Positions 52,637 through 63,561 of a stretch of DNA of 64,000 bases are shown piece by piece. This DNA comes from Acanthococcus lagerstroemiae (lineage: Eukaryota; Arthropoda; Insecta; Hemiptera; Eriococcidae). Made by a program: the position numbers and the translations under genes. The stretch's first letter is position 1, and the number at the start of each line of letters is the position of its first letter. Below the pieces are notes generated by a model, which was given only the letters and a program-made list of their open reading frames with translations, did no database searches and had not been told where the DNA came from. The stretch is taken from the NCBI GenBank assembly GCA_031841125.1, contig CM063113.1:19613312-19677311 (forward strand), read 5' to 3'.

Positions 52637-53984
52637 ATGCTGTGACAGGTGGAGCTCTGACTCCGCAATTTCGTGAAACCAAAATTATTTCTTCGCAAAC
52701 ATACGTTGCGATCTATTTTGAAGCGCTTAGAACGAAAAATCAATCACTCATTTATCGGCATTTGAACTAGTTTCACTTCGTTATGTCGCGCGTTGACCAT
52801 AGATACTCATAGATAACATACGTTGCTATGTGTATAAAATATCATTTTTCTTATCCATTAAGTTACCGAATTGAGCTGATCTACTGCGGATGTATTGGTA
52901 CATTATATTACTTGTATCCGATACCTTTGCTCTTATTTTTGTTGGATCAGTTGACTCTTTGACAATTTTTCTACATATCGAGTAGCTACTGACGGGCGAT
53001 TTATCGCTTTTCGCCGAGTGAAAGATATTTTGCACACAGGCTTAATTCAGTTACTAGCGGGCGATTTATCGCTTTTCGCCGGGACTGAATTCGTCGAGAG
53101 CCTCGCAGGGGGAGCGGTGAAAGATCCACCACCCCTTGTGGATAAGAGACTAATTTGGACTTTATAATTTCTGCTTCTGTAATCATGATCGCCTTTATGG
53201 CTTAAATACGATTTAGAGTAGTGGTAGGATGGACTGCCGTGGTTTTGACCCCGGTGGTACCGGATAGGGGGATGGGCTTACTTCTACTTAGAAAATTTAA
53301 AGATGAGCCGACTAATTAATGTGTGGAGTTATCCAGTAGTTTGAGTTCTCTGTCATGTGAAGTAATATACCTGTCATAGAAGATGACTGTTTATTTTCAG
53401 ACTTCATTAGTTCACTATTCTGCATCGTTCCTACTGTTTTTGAGGAAATGTACCCCCTTTCAATTGTCTATACTCTGAGTCCGACTAGCTATGTGCTATG
53501 TTTACTCACTATGATGGTACTTGTTCATAGGAATATCACCTGACTCACCAAAGTTGCGGTGGAGCAGGTCGAAGTAGCGGTTATTAACAGTTTTATTCCC
53601 AACTCTCAATCATACCTTTTCCTTATTTACCCCTTCCCCCCGGGAATTCTGTCCGAGAGTGTTGGCATTGAGCTTGTACTCTGCCCCCTCGGTGGTCCAC
53701 GTAATCCTGCTGATAAATACCACGATTCGTGTAGACTTGATCCTGATGTCGAATTTTCCATCACGATCCAGAGCTGTTATTAACTCCGAAAAGCCACTAG
53801 TGTTACTCCACAATACTAGAAGTGTTTCTTGTTTTATACCTATGAACCAATATCTGAATAGAAGACAGTGTGGTAGATTGTCCTTTTAGAACATCTACAC
53901 CACGTTAAACATTTTTTTTTTTTAGTGAACGTGTTCAACCCCTTCGGCTGCTGGCCCTAGGATCCGGGCACACGTCTCAATGCT
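52637..53984. mobile_element. 1.34-kb unclassified insertion in PLE copy 2
   Basis: PLE sequence is interrupted between 52641 and 53980, flanked by ATGCT on both sides (52637-52641, 53980-53984). The insert reads GTGACAGGTGG... to ...ACACGTCTCA, with TG...CA ends if one base is given to the duplication. Inside, GGGCGATTTATCGCTTTTCG occurs twice (52996, 53063), and a T-run lies at 53911. A minus-strand frame at 53610-53813 (SGFSELITALDRDGKFDI) has no known motif. It could be a long solo LTR or a non-autonomous element. Confidence 0.6.
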
Positions 53985-54154
53985 ATTTGTCTCTGTGAGG
54001 AATTGGTCTAGTTGTCTGTCTGTTCCTGTCCAGATGATCAATATGTCGTCTACATATCGTGTCCATAGCTTTATGTTTTTCTTGTGTTTGCTGTTGTTTA
54101 GTATGTCATTTTCAAAGTTGTTCATGAATATTTCGGCTAGAATGGGTGACAGTG
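53980..54154 (-). pseudogene. PLE copy 2 RT palm fragment
   Basis: Minus-strand translation 54125-53990 gives MNNFENDILNNSKHKKNIKL and RYVDDILIIWTGTDRQLDQF, nearly the same as copy 1. It is severed from its C-terminal part by the 52642-53979 insertion. Confidence 0.8.
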
Positions 54155-54820
54155 GTGCTAGAAGGGGTGGTTCAGACTGCGCCCTTAAGATAGAGAGTCT
54201 AAAATTTTCAGAGTGCCTCGAAAACCCGGAGTTGTCCCTGAAGGAGGCGATTCTACGACACTGCTTTGGAGAACCAAGCCATGACCCCTACAATACCCTT
54301 GGTCTACCCTGAACTATTGAACAAGTCGACTGAGTAGGGAGACCAAGATGACGAACTCAAGATGGACGAACCAAAAATGTAAACCAAGGGGGTATTTTTG
54401 TCCATAATTTGTCCAAGATAAACCTGCTCTGTTAGTTGCCGAGATCAAAGCCTGAGGAACTAGCAGGGGGAGCCAGGTTCTAAAGAAAAGAGAGTCGCAA
54501 CTTGTTTTAGCCTAAGTAATTAACCAAAACAAATCAACCACTCACTTCAATTTCCACGACGTTCCACGTTCATATTGAGATTGGACATCACGATTGCGGT
54601 GGATCTTTAAATTTAAATTAAAATTTTAAAATCGAATAAAAATAAAATAAACTACGTATGTTGATTTTTTAAAACTGGATCATAAAATAGGAAAATAACG
54701 AGGAAGAAATCAAAAGTCTGTCTTACAAAAAAAATCACTGATAGTCACCCGATAAAGCCGCGCGATAAATGAAATGAATTTCCAACACGGCAACAGATTG
54801 CAGAAGATCCTTTCCAAAGG
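54155..54820. other. Non-coding stretch
   Basis: No gene or element recognised. Confidence 0.4.
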
Positions 54821-54996
54821 TAAGACTAGAGCACTATAAACACAAGTGAGGAAACGCCATTTTTTATCGAACCGCGCCCGTGGATGCCGAATTCAACTAT
54901 GCGGAGCGTACCGCATAGTCAACTCGGCATCGACGGGCGCAGTTGGATAAAAAATCAGACGTATTTCCCACTCGTGTTTATAGCGCTTCAGTAAGA
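54821..54996. mobile_element. 166-bp palindromic MITE with 5-bp target duplication
   Basis: 54826-54991 is almost one imperfect palindrome: arms of ~80 bp (ATAAACAC(A/G)AGTG, TTTTTTATC(G/C)AAC, GCGCCCGT(G/C)GATGCCGA, CTATGCGG) around a 6-base centre AGCGTA. TAAGA flanks both ends (54821-54825, 54992-54996). It can fold into one long hairpin. Superfamily unassigned. Confidence 0.75.
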
Positions 54997-55227
54997 CGAC
55001 ATTTAGCTGGTAGGGGGCGTGTGAGGTTTCCCTGGCTACCTCTAGCTGCCCCCGGTTACACCTCGCAGCTTCTTCCCTAGCTTTAACTCTGCTTAGGCTA
55101 TCAGAGTTGATCGTGATTATCGTGATTTCCCATTGAAATTTTACGGCATGTAGGAAAAATCTAAATCTCCACCCCTGCAGCTGACAAAGGATTACAAATT
55201 TACGGAAATTGTGATAATGTAACTTAA
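54997..55227. other. Non-coding stretch
   Basis: GGTAGGGGGC at 55011 and a TGCCCCC at about 55048 can pair. Nothing else noted. Confidence 0.35.
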
Positions 55228-56415
55228 ATATTGGCGGTTCTACGTGACCCTAGATGGGAAGGACAGCGCTTGGAGACGGCAAAAGAATGGTTTGCCACCA
55301 GGAAGTGTCTTGTCACCAATTCTCTTTAACATCTACACTAATGATCAACCCGTCAGTGGACCCACTCGCCGCTTCCTCTATGCAGATGACCTAGCACTTA
55401 TGGCACAATGCGACACCTTCGTAGAAGTGGGAGAGACACTGAGTCAGGCAATAGTGGACTTGGACGCATACTATAGGGCCAACCGTCTGACACCAAACCC
55501 ATCCAAAACTGAGACCTATTCGTTCCATCTCCGAAATCGCGAGGCTAAAAGGCAGCTTAATATACAATGGGGTAACATCGCGCTGAACCACACAGACTAC
55601 CCCAAGTACCTAGGAGTGACTCTAGACAGATCACTCACCTACCGGTGGCATTGTGAAAATACCAAAATGAATGTCGCAGCAAGAATAAACCTAATTCGAA
55701 AATTGACAGGCAGCAGATGGGAAGCAAAGCCTGGGATTCTACGGACATCAACGCTAGCTCTGTGTTATTCGGTCGCAGAATACGCATGCCCAGTTTAGGA
55801 GCGCTCAGCACATGCTAAGAAGGCGGATGTGCCCTTAAATGAAGCATATCGCTTAGTGACAGGATGCCTCAGGCCGACCCCACTCGCCGAGCTGTATGGC
55901 CTTACAGGAATAGCTCCTCCGGAAGTGTGCAGGGAGGTTGCAGCCAGAGTCGAAAAATCCAAGGCAGTGCACTACCCCCTACATCCCATGTATGGCTATG
56001 ACGACATACCAGAAGGAAGACTGAAATCTAGGCGTAGCTTCCTCAGAACAGTCAAAACGAATTAAGTGCTCCCGCTGAATCAGAGCGCTGCCGAATTTGG
56101 AATGCAGCATTGGAAGCTAGAACTGTATGTGAATCATTACCCCATAGCAGCCACCTAAAATACGGTCTTTGGAAAACCTTAAACAGGCTGAGAAGCAAAA
56201 CGACACGCTCAAAACATAACCTTCATAGATGGGGCTTGGCTGACGACGATCTATGCGAGTGCGGCGGGGTACAAAGTGACAGACACTCTTTCAAGTGTCG
56301 GTTATACGGAGACTAGGACACGGACAGATTGAACCATACAATCGACGACGAGGGAGTAAAGTTACTAGAGTACTGGGGTAGGAAGGGAATCTGAGTCGAC
56401 CGGACACGAGAAAAA
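55228..56415 (+). pseudogene. 5'-truncated LINE: RT palm to C-terminus
   Basis: Open frame 55244-55798: VTLDGKDSAWRRQKNGLPPG, SVLSPILFNIYTNDQP, FLYADDLALMAQ (catalytic YADD, about 55385), LTPNPSKTETYSFHLRNREA, and YPKYLGVTLDRSLTYRWHC. A stop at 55798 replaces Trp in PVW. The frame continues nearby as LNEAYRLVTGCLRPTPLAEL (55830), GIAPPEVCREVAARVE, then KYGLWKTLNRLRSKTTRSKH and a terminal zinc-finger-like LCECGGVQSDRHSFKCRLY (56270-56310). A-rich end at 56408-56418. Jockey-superfamily LINE, clade not assigned. Few lesions, so relatively young. Confidence 0.8.
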
Positions 56416-57429
56416 AAAATATCCCTGGATATCTTATATAATGACCAGGGAGATGAATTTCATGCGGTTTAGGATGGTGAAATATGCAATATTTATGCGC
56501 TAAAAACAGGAAAATATGCGCTAACAATATGGGTGTCATTCCACAGAGCGTTATGAGATCTACTTACTTTCGACATGTAAATGTTAATTTTCGATAAATT
56601 CGCGCTAAAAAAAGAAAAATTGAATGATTGTTTAAATCAAGGAAAAAAATCTTTATTCTTTGTTGCTAAATTTGTTTAAAAAAAGAAATAATCATATATG
56701 ATATCGTAAATTTCATTTCAACGTGGGCAAACTGTGAACAACTTCATACCGGGCAACGAGCAACTACTGAATATTTTATTTCACCTTTGGATTTTAATCG
56801 TTATTTTATTCAACTATTCGAGATTTCCAATTCCTGTTGAAGCGCTAGTATATCGCTGAACGAAAAGGGGTATAAATTCCGCTGTTAACGATAGTCGATG
56901 GTACCGTGAAGCTAACATCTGTTCTGTGGTTTTTGAAGTACTTTTTTTGCATTTACCTTACTATCCTCGTTATCAGTAGAATTGCGAAATGTCACAAGAA
57001 AAGGGTCCAAGTGTTCACCTACCACTAAGGTTTTTTTTCTTGTGACACGTCACAATTTTTACCCCTTTTCGTCCAGTGATACTAGCGCTCCAACAAGAAC
57101 TGGAAATCTCGAATAATGTACAAGCCTTATAAAATTATTAGAAGTGTGAAAGCCCTATTGCCACTTTGCTAAGTTGGTTGTACGAATCTGCGCTTGGAGC
57201 GCTAGTAAACAACTTTTTTCTGCAGCGTAAAAAAAATCAAATTCGTCGAAAATTTGAGAAAAAACGTGTTTTTTTGTGACAAATATTGCAAATTATCGAA
57301 ATATGCTCTAAAAATTGGACATTTGACGAAATATGCGCTAAAACGGTGAAATATGCGGAAATATGTTAGAATATACGCCTTCATAGGCAATATATGCCAA
57401 ATATGCAGAATAAAATAGGGCTCATTTTT
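56416..57429. repeat. GAAATATGCGCTAAA repeat-bearing region
   Basis: GAAATATGC/ATATGCGCTAA motifs occur on both sides of the foldback element (56480-56525 and 57290-57405). They probably belong to one older element that the foldback interrupted. No coding capacity. Confidence 0.45.
56817..57113. mobile_element. 297-bp foldback MITE, TA flanks
   Basis: The left arm TTCGAGATTTCCA(A)TTC.. (56817-56880) and the right arm (57050-57113) are inverted copies over ~58 bp, including GAGCGCTAGTAT/GAAGCGCTAGTAT and GAACGAAAAGGGGTA/GGACGAAAAGGGGTA. TA lies outside both ends. A second inner pair, TGTCACAAGAAAA and TTTTCTTGTGACA, lies at about 56994 and 57033. A Tc1/mariner-type MITE is possible from the TA. 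Confidence 0.65.
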
Positions 57430-58130
57430 CTCAGAAAAAACTGGAATACATATAATTTCCTAGAATTCCGCTCCCTGATCAAATTACCGATCATTTTAAC
57501 ACCCCTCTTCACGATTATATTCGAAATTTCTCTTTTCCTTCCTGTTCGTCTCAATACTTCCTCATTCCTGATTTTTCCGTCCATTTGATTTTCAACATTC
57601 TCCGATCACACCTTATTTCAAAAGCTTCTATCCGTTTTCTTTCTTCTGTTCCTATTGTCCAAGTCTCACATCCATACAATGCTATTCTCCAGATATGTGT
57701 TTGGAGAAATCTCAGTCTTACTTCTAAATGTGTATTTGCATTGAATATGTCTCCTTTTTGAAAAAAAAAGCTCTCTTAGCTTGTTCCGTTCTACTTTTTA
57801 TTTCTGTATTACTTCTTCCGTCTTGCGTTATCAGAGCACCTAAGTTTTAATTTCCTGTACCCACTGTATTTTTTCACCTCCTACTTCCATATTTATTGGA
57901 TTTTGTTTCCATCTATGACGACCATAACTTTTATTTTATTCTTATTCACCCTCATTCTATATTTTATGTTCAATTTTTCATTCAACTTTTTGAACGTTTT
58001 CTTTAGTTTTTCCTCACGTCCTTCTACTATTGCAATGTGATCTGCAAACCTTATCATTCTAATTGTCTCCCTTTGTATTATCACACCTAATTTCCTTTCA
58101 TTCCTTTCTTCAATTACTTTTCTATTTTTA
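57430..58130 (-). pseudogene. LINE RT fragment, palm to C-terminal region
   Basis: Minus strand: MIRFADHIAIVEGREEKLKK (58050), where FADH replaces the catalytic FADD; VNKNKIKVMVV; after decay CETWTIGTEERKRIEAFEI (57640) and KIRNEEVLRRTGRKR (57560). Related to 31230-31566. A short run of A near 57765 and several stops. Inactive. Confidence 0.65.
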
Positions 58131-58254
58131 TTTTTTTAATGTTAGCAGCATATAAGTGTTTATTATATGTGTACTACTTATTTCATTTCCCGGACAGGCG
58201 AGATGGACACGGCGAGTTTGAGCTAACATTAGAACCTACGAGTATATTTACGAA
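58131..58254. other. Short non-coding spacer
   Basis: Nothing recognised. Confidence 0.4.
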
Positions 58255-59136
58255 CTAGTGCGACGCCTTGCACCACGGCCCCCTACGTCTTTTCGTTTGC
58301 CACACACACTGTCCAGCTTTGAGCAAATGCCTCCCCTTTCTTTCTTCAAAATTCTCTATCATGGGTACTTCTCCATTTCGTTCCCAGAGTTTTGTCAAGC
58401 TCATCCCTCCAGTGGGTAATGGGTCTCCCCCTTGCCCTGCAGTAGTTACCCGGGGTCCACCCTTCCATTTTCTTCTCCCATCTGTCATCTCTTCCTCTCC
58501 AAATGTGACCTGCGTATTTCCACTTGTGGCTTTTATCTACCTCCCCTATGTCCCGCGGTTTTGTTTTTGCCCTAATTTCCGAAAGCTTTACCCTATCTGT
58601 TTTCTTCATGTTCAACATACTGCGTTCTATAGCGGTTTGTGCAGTACGCAGCCTGTTTACCCTACCCTTGGTTAGCGCCCAAGTTTGGATGCCGTATACT
58701 AACACTGGTTGTATTAGCTCTGCCAGGCCTCCGCCTTAATCTTCACTGGAAGTTTACTTTTGAAGACTTCTTTTAACTTCCAGTAATTGCTCCACCCGCT
58801 CTTGATCCTGCTAGACAGCACTTTGTCCCTAGCGTTTTGAAAGCATATTGTTTGGCCGAGATATCTTGTTCCGCCCTCCCATGTGATCTTTTTGTTTGCT
58901 ATCATAATAGGTTCCTCTTGGGCGTTTGAGAGTAGGATAGTCTTTTTTGTGTTTACCTCAATACCGGCCATCTTACATGCAAATATAAATTCTTCTGCCA
59001 TCTCTATCAGGTCTTTCGGATTGTCTGCTGTTAGGGAAACATCATCCGCGAATCTCAAGTTGTTCAGGAATTCGCCGTCCATTTTTAGTCCTTTATTATT
59101 CCACTCGAGCCGCGTCGAAAGCACAACCTCTTCTCC
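58255..59136 (-). pseudogene. RTE-like LINE, 5'-truncated, palm to C-terminus
   Basis: Open frame 59124-58714: LEWNNKGLKMDGEFLNNL, RFADDVSLT (intact FADD, about 59045), EVNTKKTILLSNA and GGTRYLGQTICFQNARDK. After one frame change near 58712: YGIQTWALTKGRVNRLRTAQ, IERSMLNMKKTDRVKLSEIR, KYAGHIWRGRDDRW and ARGRPITHWRDELDKTLG (58400). Only a single obvious shift, so a fairly young 5'-truncated copy. The 5' boundary is near 59136. Confidence 0.78.
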
Positions 59137-60227
59137 TCCCTACACAAACAAAAAATTGAAAACTATTAAGCAAGTTGATAAAAAGGCGCCGTGAGATTTC
59201 CGGGACGAGGTTTCTGAAATTCTTGGAGATTTTTTACATCTAACGAGCACGCCGGTGGTCAAGATCAAAAGTCCTCTCGGCGTTGGTCGATAGACGCCCA
59301 GAATAAGTTACTTCCCTCATTGCTGGTTCATTTTCGAATTTAGGCTAGACCTATTTTAAAGGCTCATCTATTCGGCGTTGCAATCGGTGGTCACGGTTCA
59401 ATTGGATACACATAACAAGCTCGCCTCTCGCTCACTCAATAAACAACCGAGGCTGGACGAAGAATACGAGGAAGAAAGAGAGAGCTAGGTGCACGTTTCG
59501 GAGGAACCAGGAAAACGTTCTGTGCGCGAACCGAGATAGCAATCGTAGCGGACCGGAGACGATTCGAATATCGGATTCCAGCTCGAATGGGCTTTTGTAA
59601 ATCACAACCCTCGTCTAAACGGATTCGCTCCTTTGATACGAAATCCAAAGCGTGCATACAAAACAAGCGAATAACGAGCTGACCGTAGATTTCACGCGCC
59701 GGCAAATCGCAAAATGAGAAACAATAATACGACGAAAGTATATCGACACACTTCTTCCGCTACACGATTAACTCGAGCTTTCCACTTCAACTCGTTTCGT
59801 TGTCGGCAGCACCATCAGCTCCCAAATTCGCAAATTCAACCCCTCACCGTTTCCCTGATACTCTAGTTCCGCCTTTCCAATGGTTTTTTAAAGCAAATTC
59901 ATCGGCAGTTTTGTCCCATCGCCATGACGTTTAACAAATCGTGTCTCCATGGGTGGACTTTTGTTGTAAGATCTCGGGAGAAGAGGTCTAAAAAGGCTAT
60001 TCTGTTTGGGTATCAAAGTTTGAATTTCATCCCTTTAGATTGGCAAAACTGACTCTATTTTATAAAATTGACGAAATACCGGATTGATGGTTTTCTATAT
60101 CGTTGAGTTCGAAAAAAAATCCTCTTTCGATATTTCATTTAACATTTTTGGCGAGGTTAAACCAGTCCTCACAAGAGGGGAGGGGTAGTCGAATTTGATC
60201 CTCAATTCGGAGTGCGATCGGAAGTCC
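59137..60227. other. CpG-richer non-coding stretch
   Basis: 59380-59720 is richer in CG, unlike the TE-rich flanks, but no exon with clear splice signals could be built. Confidence 0.4.
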
Positions 60228-60560
60228 AATGCGATATTCGAAATCAGTGATCCCACCAAACCCAATTTCGACAATTTATTCGATTTTTCAAGCCATCAAT
60301 TTAGCTTATTTTGGATTCAAACGTTGGATTTTTGGATCCAAATTGGAGCCAGATCCAAAACTTGATGCGATATTTGAATCTGCGACCCGAAAACCCTCAA
60401 TTTCTATACAGTATTCAATTTGTCAAGCTAAGTCAATTTTGTTTATTTTTGGTCTAAAATCTGAATTTCTGGGCCCAAATCGGGACCAGATCAAAAATTA
60501 AATGCGATATTCGAAACCCGTGACTCAGGATACCTTTATTTCGATACTTAAATGTCATAC
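60228..60560. repeat. Tandem repeat, period 136-137 bp, 2.4 copies
   Basis: Units begin (A/G)ATGCGATATT(C/T)GAA at 60228, 60364 and 60501. Internal landmarks are AATTT(A/G)GCTTATTTTGG-like and GGATCCAAATTGGAGCCAGAT/GGGCCCAAATCGGGACCAGA. The period leaves a + strand frame open over 90 codons, which is probably not a gene. Confidence 0.75.
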
Positions 60561-62820
60561 CTTTCCATTTGAGATTCAAAAGTTGATAGTACAACCAGGA
60601 GGAAAGGGAATTCTTTCCCTCAGAATGGAACTAAGCCTTGAAGAACCTAATCTGAAACGAGGGAGGCCAAATCCGTGTATAACTTCCTGTATGTACCCTG
60701 AAAACCTTTAGTTTCGTGGTCGTTCTCCAGCGACGGGATCTATTCCTACTTTTTGACGTCACTGGAAACCGACGTTCGATTTTTCATTTTTAGCAATTGT
60801 TCGTCCGATTCATTTATCGTACGGTAAACGTCGAAACACGCAACTGCGTGCAACAAGACGATAAATCAGTTCTATGAAACTTTTTCGAATAAAATTTTGA
60901 GTTTCATTTTCTCCTTCTACCCCTCTCGTTCATTCTCATACTATAATCAAGTTAATGTAAGCAGCTCAGAACTGGTATTTCCGGCTCACCCTTGCCACCC
61001 TCGCTCCCGGCAAACTGAAAGCTTCGTACGGCTATTTTTCTTTTTCAATTCGTCCAGAAATTGGAGAGTGTCGATTAAAATTCAACATACCTTAATGGAC
61101 TTCCTGGCAGACGGTTAAATTAGGCGGGAACTTTCGTTTTTCGTTGCCGCTGCAAGCAGCAAGCGGAATACGAGAATTAGGTGTCACTGTTCCTTTCTTC
61201 TTGTGGGAGGGAAGGAGGGGGGGTTTTGAATTTAGATTAGAGTGAATATGAAAAACGGCCAGCAGAAGAAGCAGGACGTCTCTGTGCTTCGAAATGAGCG
61301 ATAAATATATATAACAATAAAACTAATAAAATTGGAAGTCGTCGAGAAGTATTATACGGCGAAGTCGGAAAAACAAAGTAACGATCCTCGCGAAAGTGGA
61401 ACCAAAAATGGAGATTAGGCTAATGTTTTATTTAAATGAAGGAAAACTACCGAGTTCGTGAATCGAAGATGAAAATTAAAAATTTCTTTCGGTTTCCAAC
61501 TTCAGCTCGGAAATTGCGTTATCCTTTTTTTTCTTCTCTCTTTCACTTTTTCAGTTCTGGTTTTCACGTCGGAAAGAATTACTTAAATTACTGCCTGTGT
61601 ATCGAAATTAAAGAAAATGTTACAGGATTAATTTGAAGCGGTTTTTTCTTCCGTTTCAGTTTTCCCCTCTTTCTTTTTGTATTCAAAAAGTTTCTAAGAG
61701 TTCATTGAATTTCAAACATTCTACCGTTTGCGAGCCAATAGGTACTGCTTTTTCTGTTGTGTCAGTTCTGCAAACAGTAACAGACTGCTTTTCGGTAGTA
61801 ATGATTTGTTTGCAGTACTCACAGAAGGGAGGAATAATTAAGAGTTGAACCGCCGGGAAGTTCATCCTTTTCAATGGTCGGAAAATTGCTCACTGATTCT
61901 GATGACTTATCTTTTCTACCACTACAGTATGTCTTGTACTATAAGGCCATTTAACTCCTAAGTCCCCTCCTACTCTCGTCTTTTCTGAAATATTTCTCTC
62001 CGTTATCTTCATAATGGAAGTTAAATGTTTATTTCAGCCCATCCTTCTCCAAAAAAGAAAATTAGTTGAAAATGAATCATGCAAAATTGAATGGATAAAT
62101 AAGAGTGCAACGAAAAAAACACTTTTTTGGAAAAATTTTAGGTCTCTTCGAAAAGTTTTATTTGGTGGGAAAATAACGCGATCGACATTTCTCTGAATTT
62201 GTTCACAGTTTTTAGCCTGCCAGTGCGTCTGAAAACTCGGGCAAACACAGCAGTACCTATGTGAAAATTTGACTACCTTCAAATTTTGACTTAATTTATC
62301 AACTAGTTCGTCCCGATCCCATCATTCTGAATATATTGAACTTCTATTCATACACGTAGTCTTCATTTAAGGTCTTCTATTGTACCATTCTCTTTCAATA
62401 GTTTTCTGGAGGAAATCTAGTTGAAATAATTTCTAGTGATTTGCAAATTTTTTTCATCAGTTGGACCCCCTTGATCAAAACTGAGCACATTGTAGGGGCA
62501 TCAAAACGAATCGATTATTGCATAGTAAATCTAAAGTGAAAGGAAGTGAAATATTCAAATTCTCTATCACTTGCCCAAAGATATGCAAGTTCTACATTTT
62601 GATCTCCTGGATCTTTGAATGCTTACTTTCAGAACGAAAAAAGGCTTCCATCAAAATATGAAGTTCAGACTTGGAGCAGGAGTAAAAAATAGTTCTAGAA
62701 ATACTATATTTTATCACTAAGTAAAAAAAAAACGTGCTTCAGACCATTTTAGCTAGAAAATCGGTGTGTATCGAAATTGAAAAGTTAGACATGGAATCTA
62801 CAAGCATAAGTGGCCCGGAA
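60561..62820. other. AT-rich non-coding stretch
   Basis: No gene or element supported. Confidence 0.45.
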
Positions 62821-62940
62821 TGTTGGGTGGAACGTATGGCGATGCACGCATGCCAAAGAGGCTCCCCAAACACCGCACCCTCGGCACCGGAAACTACCCT
62901 TTCGAGTATAGCATTAGTGATCAGAGGGGGATTGGCCGAG
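62821..62940. mobile_element. Third copy of the SINE-like repeat
   Basis: GGGTGGAACGTATGGCGATG, ACGCATGCCAAAG, ACACCGCACCC, CCGGAAACTACCC and TTCGAGTATAGCAT align with 3360-3493 in the same orientation. The end is diverged (GGGGGATTGGCCGAG). No target duplication seen. Confidence 0.6.
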
Positions 62941-63561
62941 AATAATGTATCTTCTAATTTTTGTACCGATCGTAAATAATTTCCAAACGAGTCGGAAAAA
63001 CACCCAAATGACCTCTTTGGCCACTTTAAAGGCCTTTGACAAGAAAACTGTGCCCGGATAGAGCAGTTTTGTTGCCAGATTATTCGGATTCAGTGTGAAC
63101 AAGTAATGCACGAGCACAATCAGACATTTTTTGATATTCCAGAGTGTTATCGACTTTCTTGAAAATCTTTCCTGTTGGACCAATTGTCTGTCTGATGTAT
63201 CTCTTTACGATATCTCAAATCTGCTTTCGGAAATTCATGGTTCTTGCGGATATTACATTTTTCTGAGTATAAAATCGACAAAACACTTTGAAGGTCATTC
63301 GATTTCAGTTTTCAAGCAGTTTTATTTGATTGTAAACGTTTACTTTAAATAATGTCTGAGAGTTTTCAGTGATTTGTACGATCGTGTGTTCTCTTATTAG
63401 CATCGAAAACAAAAATGCATTCCAAAGTATGTACTAGTCAATTTTTTTCAATTGAATTCTTAATTGAGTAATTTTTTATCTTCATCATAATACCATCCAA
63501 TTTCTTCCCTTTAGAAGAAAGTGGGAGCAACTCTCGAGACTCGCTAAGACACTTCATTTTT
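62941..63561. other. Non-coding stretch
   Basis: Nothing recognised. Confidence 0.4.

Larger units (their letters stand above)
51540..54154 (-). mobile_element. Penelope-like retroelement copy 2, 5'-truncated and interrupted
   Basis: Same family as 4089-6672. From the 3' end: terminal repeat with hammerhead (51540-51735), GIY-YIG endonuclease (51793 up), end of the RT to 52641, then a 1.34-kb insertion (52642-53979), and the RT palm again from 53980 to 54154 with RYVDDILIIW. The copy ends at ATGGGTGACAGTGGTG, where copy 1 continues. The 5' half of the RT is missing. Confidence 0.8.

Noticed and set aside
60229..60501. 90-codon + strand frame
   Set aside because: Spans two units of a 137-bp tandem repeat; the periodic open frame is a by-product.
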